Shown piece after piece: positions 6,338 to 15,856 of a stretch of 64,000 nucleotides of DNA. A program made the translations under genes and the position numbers. This stretch comes from CAVVEQ01 sp963828855 (GTDB lineage: Bacteria; Chloroflexota; Anaerolineae; Anaerolineales; Anaerolineaceae), in assembly GCA_963828855.1 (NCBI GenBank), contig CAWHGB010000002.1, positions 62,001 through 126,000 on the forward strand, read 5' to 3'. How positions within the stretch are numbered: position 1 is the stretch's first letter; every line of letters begins with the position of its first letter. A model generated the notes under the pieces. The model saw only the letters and a program-made list of their open reading frames with translations. It did no database searches and was not told the DNA's origin.

Positions 6338-8764
6338 ATGTCGAATACTCGCCAAATCATTCTTCCCATCACGGGCATGACCTGTGCCAACTGTGTTTCA
6401 ACTGTGGAGAGAAATATTCGCAAACTTCCCGGTGTTGAGCAGGTGTCGGTTAATTTATCCTCTGAACGGGCAACTGTGGAATTTCAACCAGAGCAGGTGG
6501 GAATTCCAGATGTAGTGGGTCGAATCCAAAAAGCGGGTTATGGTGTGGCGGAAGGTGACGCGGAATTTATCCTCACACGGGAAATCGACCCGAATGATGT
6601 GCGAGTCATCGAAAAGTCTTTGAAAAGCATTGAGGGGATTAACAAGACCAATGTCAATCTAGCCAACAACAAGGTGATGATTTCTTATATCCCCACACTG
6701 GTGAACCAAGCTGAGATTCGGAAACGGTTGGTAGAGATAGGTTTTCCTGTCCTCGAAAAGGAGGGGGAGGAAGTTGATGCTGAAGCCCTTGCCCATGAAA
6801 GGGAGATCGCTCATCAGCGAAAATTACTCATCACCGGGATCATATTCACCGTTCCGTTATTTATTCTTTCCATGGCGAACGATCTCGGGTTTCTGCCTCT
6901 TTCGATCCAGGAATCATCCTGGTTAAACTGGGTGATGCTTGCCCTGGCAACCCCGGTTCAATTCTATGTCGGTCGAGATTATTACGTCGGAGCATATAAA
7001 TCACTGCGGAATCGCTCCGCGAATATGGACGTATTGATCGCGTTGGGCTCGTCGGTTGCTTATTTCTATTCCCTGATTGTGACATTGGGGTTCCTAAACG
7101 GTCATGTTTATTTTGAAACTTCCGCAATGATCATCACCCTGATCCGGTTGGGGAAATACCTGGAAGCCAGGGCAAAAGGCCGCACAAGCGAGGCAGTTAA
7201 AAAACTGGTCAGTCTTCAGGTGAGAAACGCCCGGGTTCTGCGGGGTGGGCAGGAAGTTGAGATCAAAACCGAGGACGTCCGCCTGGGAGATATTGTCCTG
7301 GTAAAACCGGGTGAAAAAATCCCGGTGGATGGTGTGATCCTTTCAGGGCGGACTACACTGGATGAATCCATGTTGACCGGGGAATCCATTCCCGTAGAGA
7401 AAGGTCAGGGGGATCAGGTGATTGGATCCACCTTGAACAAATCCGGGTTAATACAATTTGAAGCCACAAAAGTTGGCAAAGATACAACCCTGGCGCAGAT
7501 TGTCCGCCTTGTTGAGGAAGCACAGGGGAGCAAAGCTCCCATTCAAAAATTAGCTGATCGGGTGTCTGAATACTTTGTTCCAGCAGTGATCCTGATCGCA
7601 ATCGGAACATTTCTCTATTGGTTCTTCTTCCAACCGGCAGGAATGGCAGGGATGGAGAATACTGCTTTTACAACCGCTTTGATCAACATGGTTGCTGTGT
7701 TGGTGATCGCCTGCCCATGCGCTATGGGATTGGCAACACCGACTGCGATCATGGTCGGAACTGGCAGAGGTGCGGAGATGGGCATTCTGATCCGATCAGG
7801 AGAAGCACTGCAAGTTGCCGGTTCTGCGGATACGGTTGTGCTTGATAAAACCGGAACGATAACTCGCGGGCAGCCGGTCGTGACTGATTTAGTTTCACTA
7901 AATGAAAAATTCACTCCAAATGAAGTTCTTAAATTTGCAGCGAGTGTTGAAAAAGGCAGCGAGCACCCTCTGGGCGAAGCCCTAGTCGCTGAAGCTGGAA
8001 ATTTAAACCTCCAACTCGAGAATCCGTTAGGATTTCAATCGATTCCAGGTTTGGGAGTAAACGCCGAGGTAGCCGGTCATAGCATCAAAGTGGGAAATTC
8101 GAAATATTTGGACTCTTTTTTGGTAAATATCCCTGATGCCCGGACGCAAATAGCCCGAATGCAATCGGAAGCAAAAACCACCGTCCTGGTTGTGATCGAT
8201 GAAATTCTTTCGGGCGTGATCGGGATTGCCGATGAGGTCAAATCGGACTCATATGAGGCTATCGCGGACCTCGCGAAATTGAAACTATCCGTTGTTATGC
8301 TGACAGGTGATAATAACGCGACTGCACTCGAAATCGCTCGAAAGGTTAATATCCCGGAAGTGATTTCGGATGTGTTACCCGATGGAAAAAACGAGCAGAT
8401 CAAATCCATTCAGCTTCAAAAACGGGTTGTTATCATGGTAGGGGATGGGATAAATGATGCCCCAGCTCTTGCCCAAGCTGATGTTGGCATGGCGATCGGT
8501 ACTGGCACCGAAGTGGCGATTGCCTCCGCGGCTATTACTTTGATCAGCGGAAGCTTGAAAAGTGTGGCACGGGCGGTAAAACTCTCCCGCAAAACCCTGC
8601 GAGTGATCAAGGAAAACTTGTTCTGGGCTTTTGTATACAACATTATCCTCATCCCTGTCGCCATGATGGGAAAACTAAATCCGATGCTGGCTGCCGCAGC
8701 GATGGCTTTCAGCAGCGTATTTGTTGTGACTAACAGTCTGCGGCTGAGGAAAATGAAGTTTTAA
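6338..8764 (+). CDS. copA: Copper-exporting P1B-type ATPase
   Basis: 808 residues. Pumps Cu(I) out of the cytoplasm using ATP. Domains in order: HMA domain with CANC (16-19); a second HMA-like domain that has lost its CxxC; transmembrane helices; the actuator TGES (LTGESIPVEK); the metal-transport CPC (Cys459) in VIACPCAMGLATP; phosphorylation site DKTGT (Asp503); SEHPLGEA with the His-Pro pair; GDGINDAPAL; then YN and MAFSS in the last two helices. Those last motifs place it in the Cu(I)-exporting class. It ends the copper operon and is followed by a terminator. No strong ribosome site is seen before ATG 6338. Confidence 0.94.
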   Translation: MSNTRQIILPITGMTCANCVSTVERNIRKLPGVEQVSVNLSSERATVEFQPEQVGIPDVVGRIQKAGYGVAEGDAEFILTREIDPNDVRVIEKSLKSIEGINKTNVNLANNKVMISYIPTLVNQAEIRKRLVEIGFPVLEKEGEEVDAEALAHEREIAHQRKLLITGIIFTVPLFILSMANDLGFLPLSIQESSWLNWVMLALATPVQFYVGRDYYVGAYKSLRNRSANMDVLIALGSSVAYFYSLIVTLGFLNGHVYFETSAMIITLIRLGKYLEARAKGRTSEAVKKLVSLQVRNARVLRGGQEVEIKTEDVRLGDIVLVKPGEKIPVDGVILSGRTTLDESMLTGESIPVEKGQGDQVIGSTLNKSGLIQFEATKVGKDTTLAQIVRLVEEAQGSKAPIQKLADRVSEYFVPAVILIAIGTFLYWFFFQPAGMAGMENTAFTTALINMVAVLVIACPCAMGLATPTAIMVGTGRGAEMGILIRSGEALQVAGSADTVVLDKTGTITRGQPVVTDLVSLNEKFTPNEVLKFAASVEKGSEHPLGEALVAEAGNLNLQLENPLGFQSIPGLGVNAEVAGHSIKVGNSKYLDSFLVNIPDARTQIARMQSEAKTTVLVVIDEILSGVIGIADEVKSDSYEAIADLAKLKLSVVMLTGDNNATALEIARKVNIPEVISDVLPDGKNEQIKSIQLQKRVVIMVGDGINDAPALAQADVGMAIGTGTEVAIASAAITLISGSLKSVARAVKLSRKTLRVIKENLFWAFVYNIILIPVAMMGKLNPMLAAAAMAFSSVFVVTNSLRLRKMKF

Positions 8765-8783
8765 TCATAAATGTCACAAGATA

Positions 8784-8808
8784 ATGCCACTTGTGGTGGC
8801 ATTTTTTT
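8784..8808 (+). terminator. Rho-independent terminator after copA
   Basis: Stem atgccac/gtggcat (8784-8790 with 8796-8802), five-base loop, followed by a run of seven T. Confidence 0.85.
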
Positions 8809-8819
8809 ATTAAAATCTG

Positions 8820-8831
8820 ACATGGTACAAT
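8820..8831 (+). promoter_or_regulatory. Extended -10 promoter of the tkt operon
   Basis: ACATGG followed by TACAAT (8826-8831), 28 bases before the tkt start. No convincing -35, but a TGG extension precedes the -10. The same ACATGGTA block recurs before sufC, sufR and mreB. Confidence 0.5.
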
Positions 8832-8859
8832 ATTTTTGAATTTTACTCACGAGGCATCC

Positions 8860-10861
8860 ATGGATACATTGCAGGAAAAAGCGATCAACACAATTCGATT
8901 TCTTTCAGCCGATGGGGTCCAGCGGGCAAACTCCGGGCACCCCGGGTTGCCAATGGGGGCTGCCGCGATGGCTTATACAGTCTGGACGCGGCATTTACGC
9001 TTTAATCCCCGCAATCCCAAATGGTTCAACCGGGATCGGTTCGTCCTATCCGGCGGGCACGGCTCCATGCTGCTTTATAGCCTCTTGCATCTTTTCGGTT
9101 ATGGCGTCTCGCTGGATGAACTAATGCATTTTCGTCAGTTGGATAGCATTACACCGGGTCATCCAGAGTATGGACTGACTCCGGGTGTGGAAATCACGAC
9201 GGGTCCTTTGGGACAGGGATTTGCCAATGGCGTGGGGATGGCCGTTGCAGAGGCACAACTCGCTGCGCAATACAACCAGCCTGGGATTTCGATTGTGGAC
9301 CATTTTGTTTATGCAGATTGTCACTGATGGAGATTTAATGGAAGGCGTCGCATCAGAAGCGGCATCCTTTGCCGGCCATCAACGCCTTGGTAAGCTTATC
9401 TATCTTTACGATGACAACCATATTTCCATTGATGGTCCCACTGAGTTGGCGTTCACAGAGGATCGAAAGGCCAGGTTCGACGCCTACGGATGGCACACGG
9501 TGGTTGTCAAAGATGGGAATGACGTTGAGGAAATTGATGCGGCCATCCGCCTCGCTAAAAAGGATTCGAGGCCTTCCCTAATCTTGTGTAGAACGCATAT
9601 CGGATTCGGGCTTCCCACGCGCCAGGATACGGCCAAAGCCCATGGTGAACCCCCGGGGGAGGAAGAGTTGAATGGCGCAAAAGAAAAACTGGGGTGGCCT
9701 CTCGAACCAAAATTCTTTATCCCGGATGATGTCAAGGATTATTTCTACGGTTTTATTGAAACCGGGACTCAACTTGAATTGGCGTGGGAGAGCACATTTT
9801 CCACTTACCGAGATGAATTTCCAAAACAGGTGGAGGAATTTGAACGCCGCATCTCGGGAAACCTGACTGACAGTTGGGAAAAATCGCTTCCCGTTTTTTC
9901 TCCGGATGAGAAAGGCATCGCCACGAGAGTTGCATCTGGAAAGTCGATTAATGCTTTGGCAGAGATTCTTCCTGAGTTAACCGGAGGTTCTGCCGACCTG
10001 GCGCCATCCAACAACACCTGGATCCAAGCCAGCCAGGCTTTCGAACCTGGATCAGAATCAGGAAGGAATTTCCATTTCGGAGTTCGTGAACATGGGATGG
10101 GTGCGATCGTGAATGGGATGGCGGTCCATGGCGGGCTGATCCCTTATGGCGCGACATTTCTCGTATTTTCTGATTACATGCGGGGGGCTATCCGGGTCTC
10201 GGCATTATCCCACGTTCCAAGTATATGGGTCTTTACCCACGATAGCATCGGGCTTGGAGAGGACGGACCAACGCACCAACCTGTGGAGCACATCGCTGCA
10301 TTGCGAGCCATTCCAAACCTTACCGTGATCCGGCCGAGCGACGCAAATGAAACAGTGGAAGCCTGGAAGATTGCCATCCAAAATAGGGATAATCCCACAG
10401 CCTTATTACTAACACGTCAGGCATGCCCGGTGATCGATCGGACAGAGTTTTCCAGCGCGGAGTTGCTGAAGAAAGGGGCATATGTTTTGGCCGATTTAGG
10501 AAAAGAAAAACCCCAAATTCTATTGATGGCTACTGGTTCCGAAGTGAGCTTGATCGTGAATGCAGGAAAAGCCTTGCTTGAAAAAGGATTTTCTTCACGA
10601 ATCGTTTCCTTTCCAAGTTGGGAATTATTTGAAAAAATGGATGCAACGTACAGGGAGTCGGTATTTCCCAAGGACTTAAAGGTGCGACTGGCGGTTGAAG
10701 CAGGGATTGCCCAGGGGTGGGAAAAATACACAGGCGATTTCGGAAGAATCATTTGCATGCATGGTTTTGGTGCATCCGCACCATACCAGGCACTTTTTAA
10801 TAGATTTGGGTTTACTGTTGAGAATGTCATCCAGACTGCTTTGGAAATGCTATCCAAGTAA
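8860..10861 (+). pseudogene. tkt: Transketolase (reading frame broken once)
   Basis: Thiamine-diphosphate enzyme that moves two-carbon units between sugar phosphates in the pentose phosphate pathway. The first part (start ATG 8860, gaggc upstream) carries the N-terminal SGHPGLPMGAA, GGHGSML and TTGPLGQG. The frame then breaks near 9318-9322: the text runs VDHFVYA in one frame and IVTDGDLMEGVASEA in the next, fitting one extra base. The second part has the ThDP motif region GDLMEG, YDDNHISIDG, the pyrimidine domain with EHGMG, HDSIGLGEDGPTHQP and the C-terminal domain. All motifs are intact, so the full enzyme (about 666 residues) is probably real and the break an error. It heads an operon with rpiB and tal-pgi. 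Confidence 0.9.
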
Positions 10862-10872
10862 GAAGGCGAATT

Positions 10873-11319
10873 ATGCGTATAGCTGTTGCTTGTGATCATG
10901 CTGGTTATTCTCTAAAAAAGAGGATCATCGAAAAATTGATGGAAATGAACCAGGTGGTGATCGACCTGGGTACTGACAGCCAGCTGCCGGTCGATTTTCC
11001 GGATTATGCTGAAAAGGCAGGCAGGGCGATCCAATCAGGAGAAGCAGATCGGGCAGTTATCATTTGCGGGTCCGGTGTAGGTGCTTCCATTGCAGCTAAC
11101 AAACTTAAAGGTGTATACGCAGGTCTGTGTCACGATACATATTCCGCGCACCAGGGGGTTGAGCACGACAAGATGAACACGTTGTGTCTGGGTGCAAGGA
11201 TCATCGGTGAGGAACCCGCAGTGGAAATTGTGGAAGCCTTCGTAAAAGCAGAATTCATTGATGATGACCGCTTCATTCGCCGGACAAACAAGATCAAGCG
11301 ATTAGAAGAAATCAGGTAG
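10873..11319 (+). CDS. rpiB: Ribose-5-phosphate isomerase B
   Basis: 148 residues; interconverts ribulose 5-phosphate and ribose 5-phosphate. RpiB/LacAB fold: N-terminal ACDHAG, then the catalytic cysteine in IICGSGVGASIAANK, and later CHDTYSAHQGVEHDKMN and CLGARIIG. It starts 11 bases after tkt and ends 4 bases before tal-pgi, so it is a central member of the pentose phosphate operon. Confidence 0.93.
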   Translation: MRIAVACDHAGYSLKKRIIEKLMEMNQVVIDLGTDSQLPVDFPDYAEKAGRAIQSGEADRAVIICGSGVGASIAANKLKGVYAGLCHDTYSAHQGVEHDKMNTLCLGARIIGEEPAVEIVEAFVKAEFIDDDRFIRRTNKIKRLEEIR

Positions 11320-11323
11320 AGCC

Positions 11324-14098
11324 ATGAACCCCCTTCAAAAACTCAATAAATTCGGGCAATCTGTCTGGTACGATAACATCCAACGGAAACTGATCCGATC
11401 CGGCGAGCTTGCAGAGATGATTGCGAAGGGGGAAATCCGCGGCATAACGTCCAATCCATCCATTTTTAACGCGGCCATCAGTAAATCGAATGATTACGAT
11501 TCCTCCCTGCAGCCACTGGCTTGGGCTGGGTGGAGTCCGGATGCCATTTTTTGGCAAATTGCGGTAGATGACATCAAATCTGTAGCGGAATTATTTCAAA
11601 GCGTCTATATCGAATCTGGAAAGACAGATGGCTATATCAGCCTGGAGGTTAATCCTCTGCTGGCCTTTGACAGCGAAAAAACCCTCGCAGATGCTAAAAC
11701 CCTGTGGAAACGGGTCTCCTCACCCAACCTGATGATCAAAATTCCCGCCACGAAGGAAGGCGTTGTTGCGATTAGAAAAGCTACAGCAGCAGGAATCAAC
11801 GTAAACGCCACGCTCATTTTTTCTCTCGATCGTTACGCTGAGGTGATCGATGCCTACCTGGGAGGATTGGAGGACCGTATCAAAATCGGGGAGAGAATCG
11901 ATGAAATTTCTTCGGTAGCCTCATTTTTCATTTCCCGCGTAGATTCAAAGATTGACGGATTCCTTCAGCGTATGGTCAATGCTTGTGAAATTGAGGCTGT
12001 GGACGCCGAAAAATTGCAAGGAAAAGCTGCGGTTGCCAACGCACGTCTTGCTTACCAGCTTTTTTCCGATACTCTGCGATCCTCCCGGTTTCGAGCGATC
12101 CAGAAAAAAGGCGGCAGGGCTCAACGACCACTCTGGGCTTCGACAAGCACCAAGAATACAAAATACAGCGATGTAATTTACATAGAGGAATTGATCGGCA
12201 AGGATTCTGTGAATACGATTCCCCCAGCCACCCTGGCTGCTTTTCGCGACCACGGTAAAGTTGAACAGAAAATCGACACTGATTTAGTTCGGGCGGAAGA
12301 GATCATTCGCGACCTGGCGGATATTGGCATCGAAATGGACGTAGTAACCGGGCAGCTGGAGGTTGAAGGGGTACAAGCATTCTCCGATGCATATAAAGAA
12401 TTGATTGGCAGCATCCAGGTAAAAGTATTGGACTACCAAAAAGGGATCCGGTCGCTGGAGAAACTCTACCAAGCCTCTCTGGGGAGAATGATGGATCGAA
12501 AAATCATCGATTCCTTATTTTTAGGAAATCCTGATCCGTGGGTGCGGGATGAAACCGGTAAACAGGAATTCAAACAACGAACCGGGTGGTTGGATGCACC
12601 TGTTCACAGTAATATACTTTTAAAGGACTATGATGATTTCCGGGACGAATTGGTCAAAGAGGGATTTCAAAAAGTATTAGTTATAGGTATGGGTGGATCT
12701 TCGCTGGCACCGGAGGTCTTCAGCCTTTTAACTCATCATTTCAATGGTGAAAAACACACTGGTCTTACCCTGGGCATTCTTGATTCAGTTGACCCAATTT
12801 CTGTAAAAAAAGCATCCCGGGATTTTCCAGTTAAAAATTCTATCTATCTGGTTTCAAGTAAATCAGGATCAACAGCGGAAATCAACGCGAATTTTAATTA
12901 TTTCTGGAAATTAGTGGAGGATAAATTCGGTGATAAAGCGGGATCGAAGTTCATCGCGATCACCGATCCTGGAACCTTACTTGAAGATCTGGCAAAAGAA
13001 AAACACTTCAGGAAGGTCTTTCATGCCGATCCCTCCGTAGGGGGAAGATTCTCTGCGTTGACAGCTTTTGGGTTGGTACCTGCAGCGCTTATAGGATGGG
13101 ATACTGCGGAAATTCTTTCTTTGGCTGCGGAAATGATGGAAAACTGCAGACCTGGTCAGGGGGAAGAGAAAAATCCTGGGCTTGCCTTGGGAACGTTGAT
13201 AGGGACGGCAGCGAGCGCAGGAAGAGATAAGCTTACCTTTATCATAGATCCTGAAATTGAGAGTTTTGGATCCTGGTTGGAGCAATTGATCGCGGAGAGC
13301 ACAGGAAAGCAGGGGAAGGGGATTTTACCGGTTGACCTTGAACCGGAAATCCATCCCCTAAAATATGGGAATGACCGCTTGTTTGTCTACATCCGATTGA
13401 ATGGCCGAAAGGATCAAAGAGTGGAGGATATTATAAGCGCGGGTCATCCCTGCATCACAATACCTTTAGAAAGTTATCGGTCGATCGGGGCGGAAATGTA
13501 TCGATGGGAGGTGGCAACCACGGTAGCTTGTGCCATCCTGGAGATCAACCCGTTCGATCAGCCTGACGTGCAGGAAAGTAAAAGCATTACCAAGCAGATG
13601 ATCAAAGAATTCAAAGAAAGCGGCAAGCTATCGCAAGAAAATGCGATTTGGCAATCCCTAGGGATCCAAGTATTTGGAAAAGGGTCAACAATCCACGGAA
13701 AAAATTTGCAGGAGGTCTTGTGGGATTTTCTATCCGACGCAAAAAAGGGGAATTTTGTGGCGATTAATGCTTTCTTTCCCCGCGAGGAGAAAATGCTGCA
13801 CGAACTTCAAGTTTTTCGGAAGAAGGTCCTGGAGAAAACCGGGTTAGCAGTCACACTGGGATTTGGACCACGGTTCCTGCACTCGATCGGACAATTTCAT
13901 AAAGGAGGACCAAATTCCGGTTATTTTCTGGTATTTACAAAACCGATCGAAGAAGACATTGAAGTACCGGGTGAAGAAATCTCCTTCGGAGTTTTGGAAA
14001 ACGCGCAGGCTCTTGGCGATTATGAAGCACTGAAAGATAAGGGTAGAAAAGTGCTCAGGATCCAAATATCAACGACACAGCTGAAAGATCTATTATGA
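11324..14098 (+). CDS. tal-pgi: Bifunctional transaldolase / glucose-6-phosphate isomerase
   Basis: 924 residues, a fusion of two sugar phosphate enzymes. The N-terminal ~370 residues are transaldolase: ITSNPSIFN near residue 45, the Schiff-base lysine in NLMIKIPAT, NATLIFSLDRY and ASFFISRVDSKID. A short linker leads to the phosphoglucose isomerase half (from about 385): VLVIGMGGSSLAPEV, the SIS-type YLVSSKSGSTAE, GGRFSALTAFGLVPA and a C-terminal domain ending KVLRIQIS. The fusion channels carbon between the pentose phosphate pathway and glycolysis. Its last bases (14095-14098) overlap the next start by ATGA. Confidence 0.93.
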   Translation: MNPLQKLNKFGQSVWYDNIQRKLIRSGELAEMIAKGEIRGITSNPSIFNAAISKSNDYDSSLQPLAWAGWSPDAIFWQIAVDDIKSVAELFQSVYIESGKTDGYISLEVNPLLAFDSEKTLADAKTLWKRVSSPNLMIKIPATKEGVVAIRKATAAGINVNATLIFSLDRYAEVIDAYLGGLEDRIKIGERIDEISSVASFFISRVDSKIDGFLQRMVNACEIEAVDAEKLQGKAAVANARLAYQLFSDTLRSSRFRAIQKKGGRAQRPLWASTSTKNTKYSDVIYIEELIGKDSVNTIPPATLAAFRDHGKVEQKIDTDLVRAEEIIRDLADIGIEMDVVTGQLEVEGVQAFSDAYKELIGSIQVKVLDYQKGIRSLEKLYQASLGRMMDRKIIDSLFLGNPDPWVRDETGKQEFKQRTGWLDAPVHSNILLKDYDDFRDELVKEGFQKVLVIGMGGSSLAPEVFSLLTHHFNGEKHTGLTLGILDSVDPISVKKASRDFPVKNSIYLVSSKSGSTAEINANFNYFWKLVEDKFGDKAGSKFIAITDPGTLLEDLAKEKHFRKVFHADPSVGGRFSALTAFGLVPAALIGWDTAEILSLAAEMMENCRPGQGEEKNPGLALGTLIGTAASAGRDKLTFIIDPEIESFGSWLEQLIAESTGKQGKGILPVDLEPEIHPLKYGNDRLFVYIRLNGRKDQRVEDIISAGHPCITIPLESYRSIGAEMYRWEVATTVACAILEINPFDQPDVQESKSITKQMIKEFKESGKLSQENAIWQSLGIQVFGKGSTIHGKNLQEVLWDFLSDAKKGNFVAINAFFPREEKMLHELQVFRKKVLEKTGLAVTLGFGPRFLHSIGQFHKGGPNSGYFLVFTKPIEEDIEVPGEEISFGVLENAQALGDYEALKDKGRKVLRIQISTTQLKDLL

Positions 14099-14451
14099 TT
14101 GACCGAATCGAGGCCTTTTCAAAAGATCGCGTTCGGATGAATAACCGCATCAGCGAGCTTCAAAATCTGGGGATCAATCGATTCTTCAATCTGGATCAAG
14201 CTGCCTATCAGGATGGCTTGTTGCCCGGGAAAACGAAAGAACTTCTTGGGTTGGTTGCGTCCTTGGTGCTTCGCTGCAACGACTGTATAGATTATCACAT
14301 CATCCAATGTGTAGAAGCCGGATGGACGGATGAAGAATTGATCGAAGCATTCAATGTCGGTTTGGTGGTTGGGGGCAGCATTGTCATACCGCATCTTCGC
14401 CATGCGGTCGAGTCGCTGGACTTGATTCGCGAAAAATCTATCAATTCATAA
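14095..14451 (+). CDS. AhpD-like / carboxymuconolactone decarboxylase family protein
   Basis: 118-residue helical protein. It contains the AhpD-type signature RCNDCIDYHI (CxxC followed by xxxH), the redox or proton-relay centre of this family, then the conserved EELIEAFNVGLVVGG. It is translationally coupled to tal-pgi through an ATGA overlap. Members with this motif often act as peroxidase partners; a true decarboxylase role is unlikely given the CxxC. What it does in a sugar phosphate operon is unknown. Confidence 0.78.
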   Translation: MIDRIEAFSKDRVRMNNRISELQNLGINRFFNLDQAAYQDGLLPGKTKELLGLVASLVLRCNDCIDYHIIQCVEAGWTDEELIEAFNVGLVVGGSIVIPHLRHAVESLDLIREKSINS

Positions 14452-14459
14452 CAACAATT

Positions 14460-15359
14460 TCAAATTGGCGGCGGTGAGATTGCCAAGGCTAGGGACCCAA
14501 GAACGCCTGCCTGTTTTCCAAGGCTGGGAGCGACGATATATTGATCGATGCCAGAAATAATGGCGTTCGATAAAACGTAACCATTGAGGGATTTTTGAAC
14601 CAGGCTGCGGATTTTGAATATCAGTGAGGGTTGCTGCATTACACCCCCACCCAGGATGATCCTTTGAGGACTGAGAATGGTGATGATAGAGTGCATTGCC
14701 CTGGCGATGTAATATGCTTCCAGGTCCCAGGCTGGATGATCAGGGGGTAATTTTTCCGGTTTAACCTTCCAACGGGCTTCCAGGGAAGGTCCATTTGCCA
14801 GGCCTTCAAAACAATCCTTGTGGTATGGACATACTCCAGGAAACGGATCTTTGGACAAATCATGATCTACGATCAAATGACCCATTTCTGGGTGAACCAG
14901 GCCATGAATGGGTTTACCATTGAGAATGGCCCCACCTCCGATTCCCGTTCCGATCGTAAAATACACCAACGAACTAAGGCCGCAGCCGGCGCCCCAGAGA
15001 TATTCCCCATAGGCAGCTGCATTTACATCTGTATCGATCTTACAAGTGATATCTAGGTGAGTTTTTAGGAACCCCAGAATATCCGCGTTTGACCAATTTT
15101 GTTTCGGTGTTGAGGTAATAAGGCCAAAGCTAGGAGAGGATGGGTCAAGATCCAGCGGTCCGAAACTACCGATCCCGATTCTCTGGATTGGGTTCCCAAG
15201 TTCTCTTGAACGGTCCTGAAAGAACTGGACCACCTTTGGGAGAGTTTCTTCAGGGGTGGTGGTTTCAATCCTCTGTTCAACGATCAACTTACCGGAAGAA
15301 TCGCCGATTCCACAGATAAATTTAGTTCCCCCAGCTTCCACCGCACCAAATAGTTCCAT
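14460..15359 (-). CDS. ROK-family sugar kinase (fructokinase type)
   Basis: 299 residues. Phosphorylates a hexose with ATP; the N-terminal GAVEAGGTKFICGIG and the zinc site are those of the ROK fructokinase subgroup (ScrK/GmuE type), though glucose cannot be excluded. Seen: the ATP phosphate loop AGGTKF; catalytic DTDVNAAAYGE; GTGIGGG; HPEMGH; and the zinc ligands in CPYHKDCFEGLANGPSLEARW. The ending RIILGGGVMQQ is the adenosine-binding motif. It converges on the tal-pgi operon. The start at 15359 is preceded by gaggc. Confidence 0.85.
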   Translation of the reverse strand: MELFGAVEAGGTKFICGIGDSSGKLIVEQRIETTTPEETLPKVVQFFQDRSRELGNPIQRIGIGSFGPLDLDPSSPSFGLITSTPKQNWSNADILGFLKTHLDITCKIDTDVNAAAYGEYLWGAGCGLSSLVYFTIGTGIGGGAILNGKPIHGLVHPEMGHLIVDHDLSKDPFPGVCPYHKDCFEGLANGPSLEARWKVKPEKLPPDHPAWDLEAYYIARAMHSIITILSPQRIILGGGVMQQPSLIFKIRSLVQKSLNGYVLSNAIISGIDQYIVAPSLGKQAGVLGSLALAISPPPI

Positions 15360-15413
15360 AATGCCTCATTTGATACAAGATTTCTCAATAGAATAACATT
15401 AAATTCATCGATA

Positions 15414-15449
15414 CCAAAGAAAAACCCCTCAAATTAATTTCGAGGGGTT
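15414..15449 (-). terminator. Rho-independent terminator after the sufR-sufT pair
   Basis: Stem aacccctc/gaggggtt (15423-15430 with 15442-15449), 11-base loop, followed on the minus strand by TTTTTCTTT. It separates the sufR transcript from the ROK kinase gene. Confidence 0.8.
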
Positions 15450-15505
15450 CTAGTAGGTCTCTTGAAGGAATCTGAAGGTGGATTGAATTGCATAATCTCT
15501 GATTT

Positions 15506-15856
15506 TCACCCGTAAAGACCCCATTCCGGCGGGGCGCCATCCTCCATCATAGAAAAATCCCATGGATCGAAGGAAAGGTCCATATGGGTTTCACGCTGCA
15601 GGATCTCTTCCGCTTTCAAACGCGTCTCCTCCAGCATCTCGGGTCCATAGGGACAGAAAGGTGTGGTGAGGATCATTTTCAAAATGGCATTGTTCTCATT
15701 TATGTTCACATTCCGCACGAGACCAAGCTGGATGATATCGTACCCCAACTCAGGATCCTTGATCTCACGTAGGGCATCGCGCAGACGGTCGCTTAAATCT
15801 GGATAATCCGATTGGGACTCCCAAATAACTCGGTTGATCGCAGGTTCTTCACTCAT
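15506..15856 (-). CDS. sufT: SufT-like / MIP18 family (DUF59) Fe-S assembly protein
   Basis: 116 residues from the ATG at 15856, which overlaps the sufR stop by ATGA; a longer in-frame start at 15901 inside sufR is less likely. The core is the DUF59 motif LREIKDPELGYDIIQLGLVR, with TTPFCPYGPEM carrying the conserved cysteine of the family. Proteins of this type help deliver or mature Fe-S clusters. The coupling to a SufR-like regulator beside sufCBD supports this role. The last 25 residues (FDPWDFSMMEDGAPPEWGLYG) are a lineage-type tail. Confidence 0.82.
   Translation of the reverse strand: MSEEPAINRVIWESQSDYPDLSDRLRDALREIKDPELGYDIIQLGLVRNVNINENNAILKMILTTPFCPYGPEMLEETRLKAEEILQRETHMDLSFDPWDFSMMEDGAPPEWGLYG

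Noticed and set aside
9185..10861. Second half of tkt as a separate gene
   Set aside because: Its first 45 codons are an out-of-frame reading of conserved transketolase sequence; motifs continue across the break, so it is one gene.
15423..15449. Hairpin as a plus-strand terminator
   Set aside because: The T-run lies on the minus strand side, and no plus-strand gene ends there.
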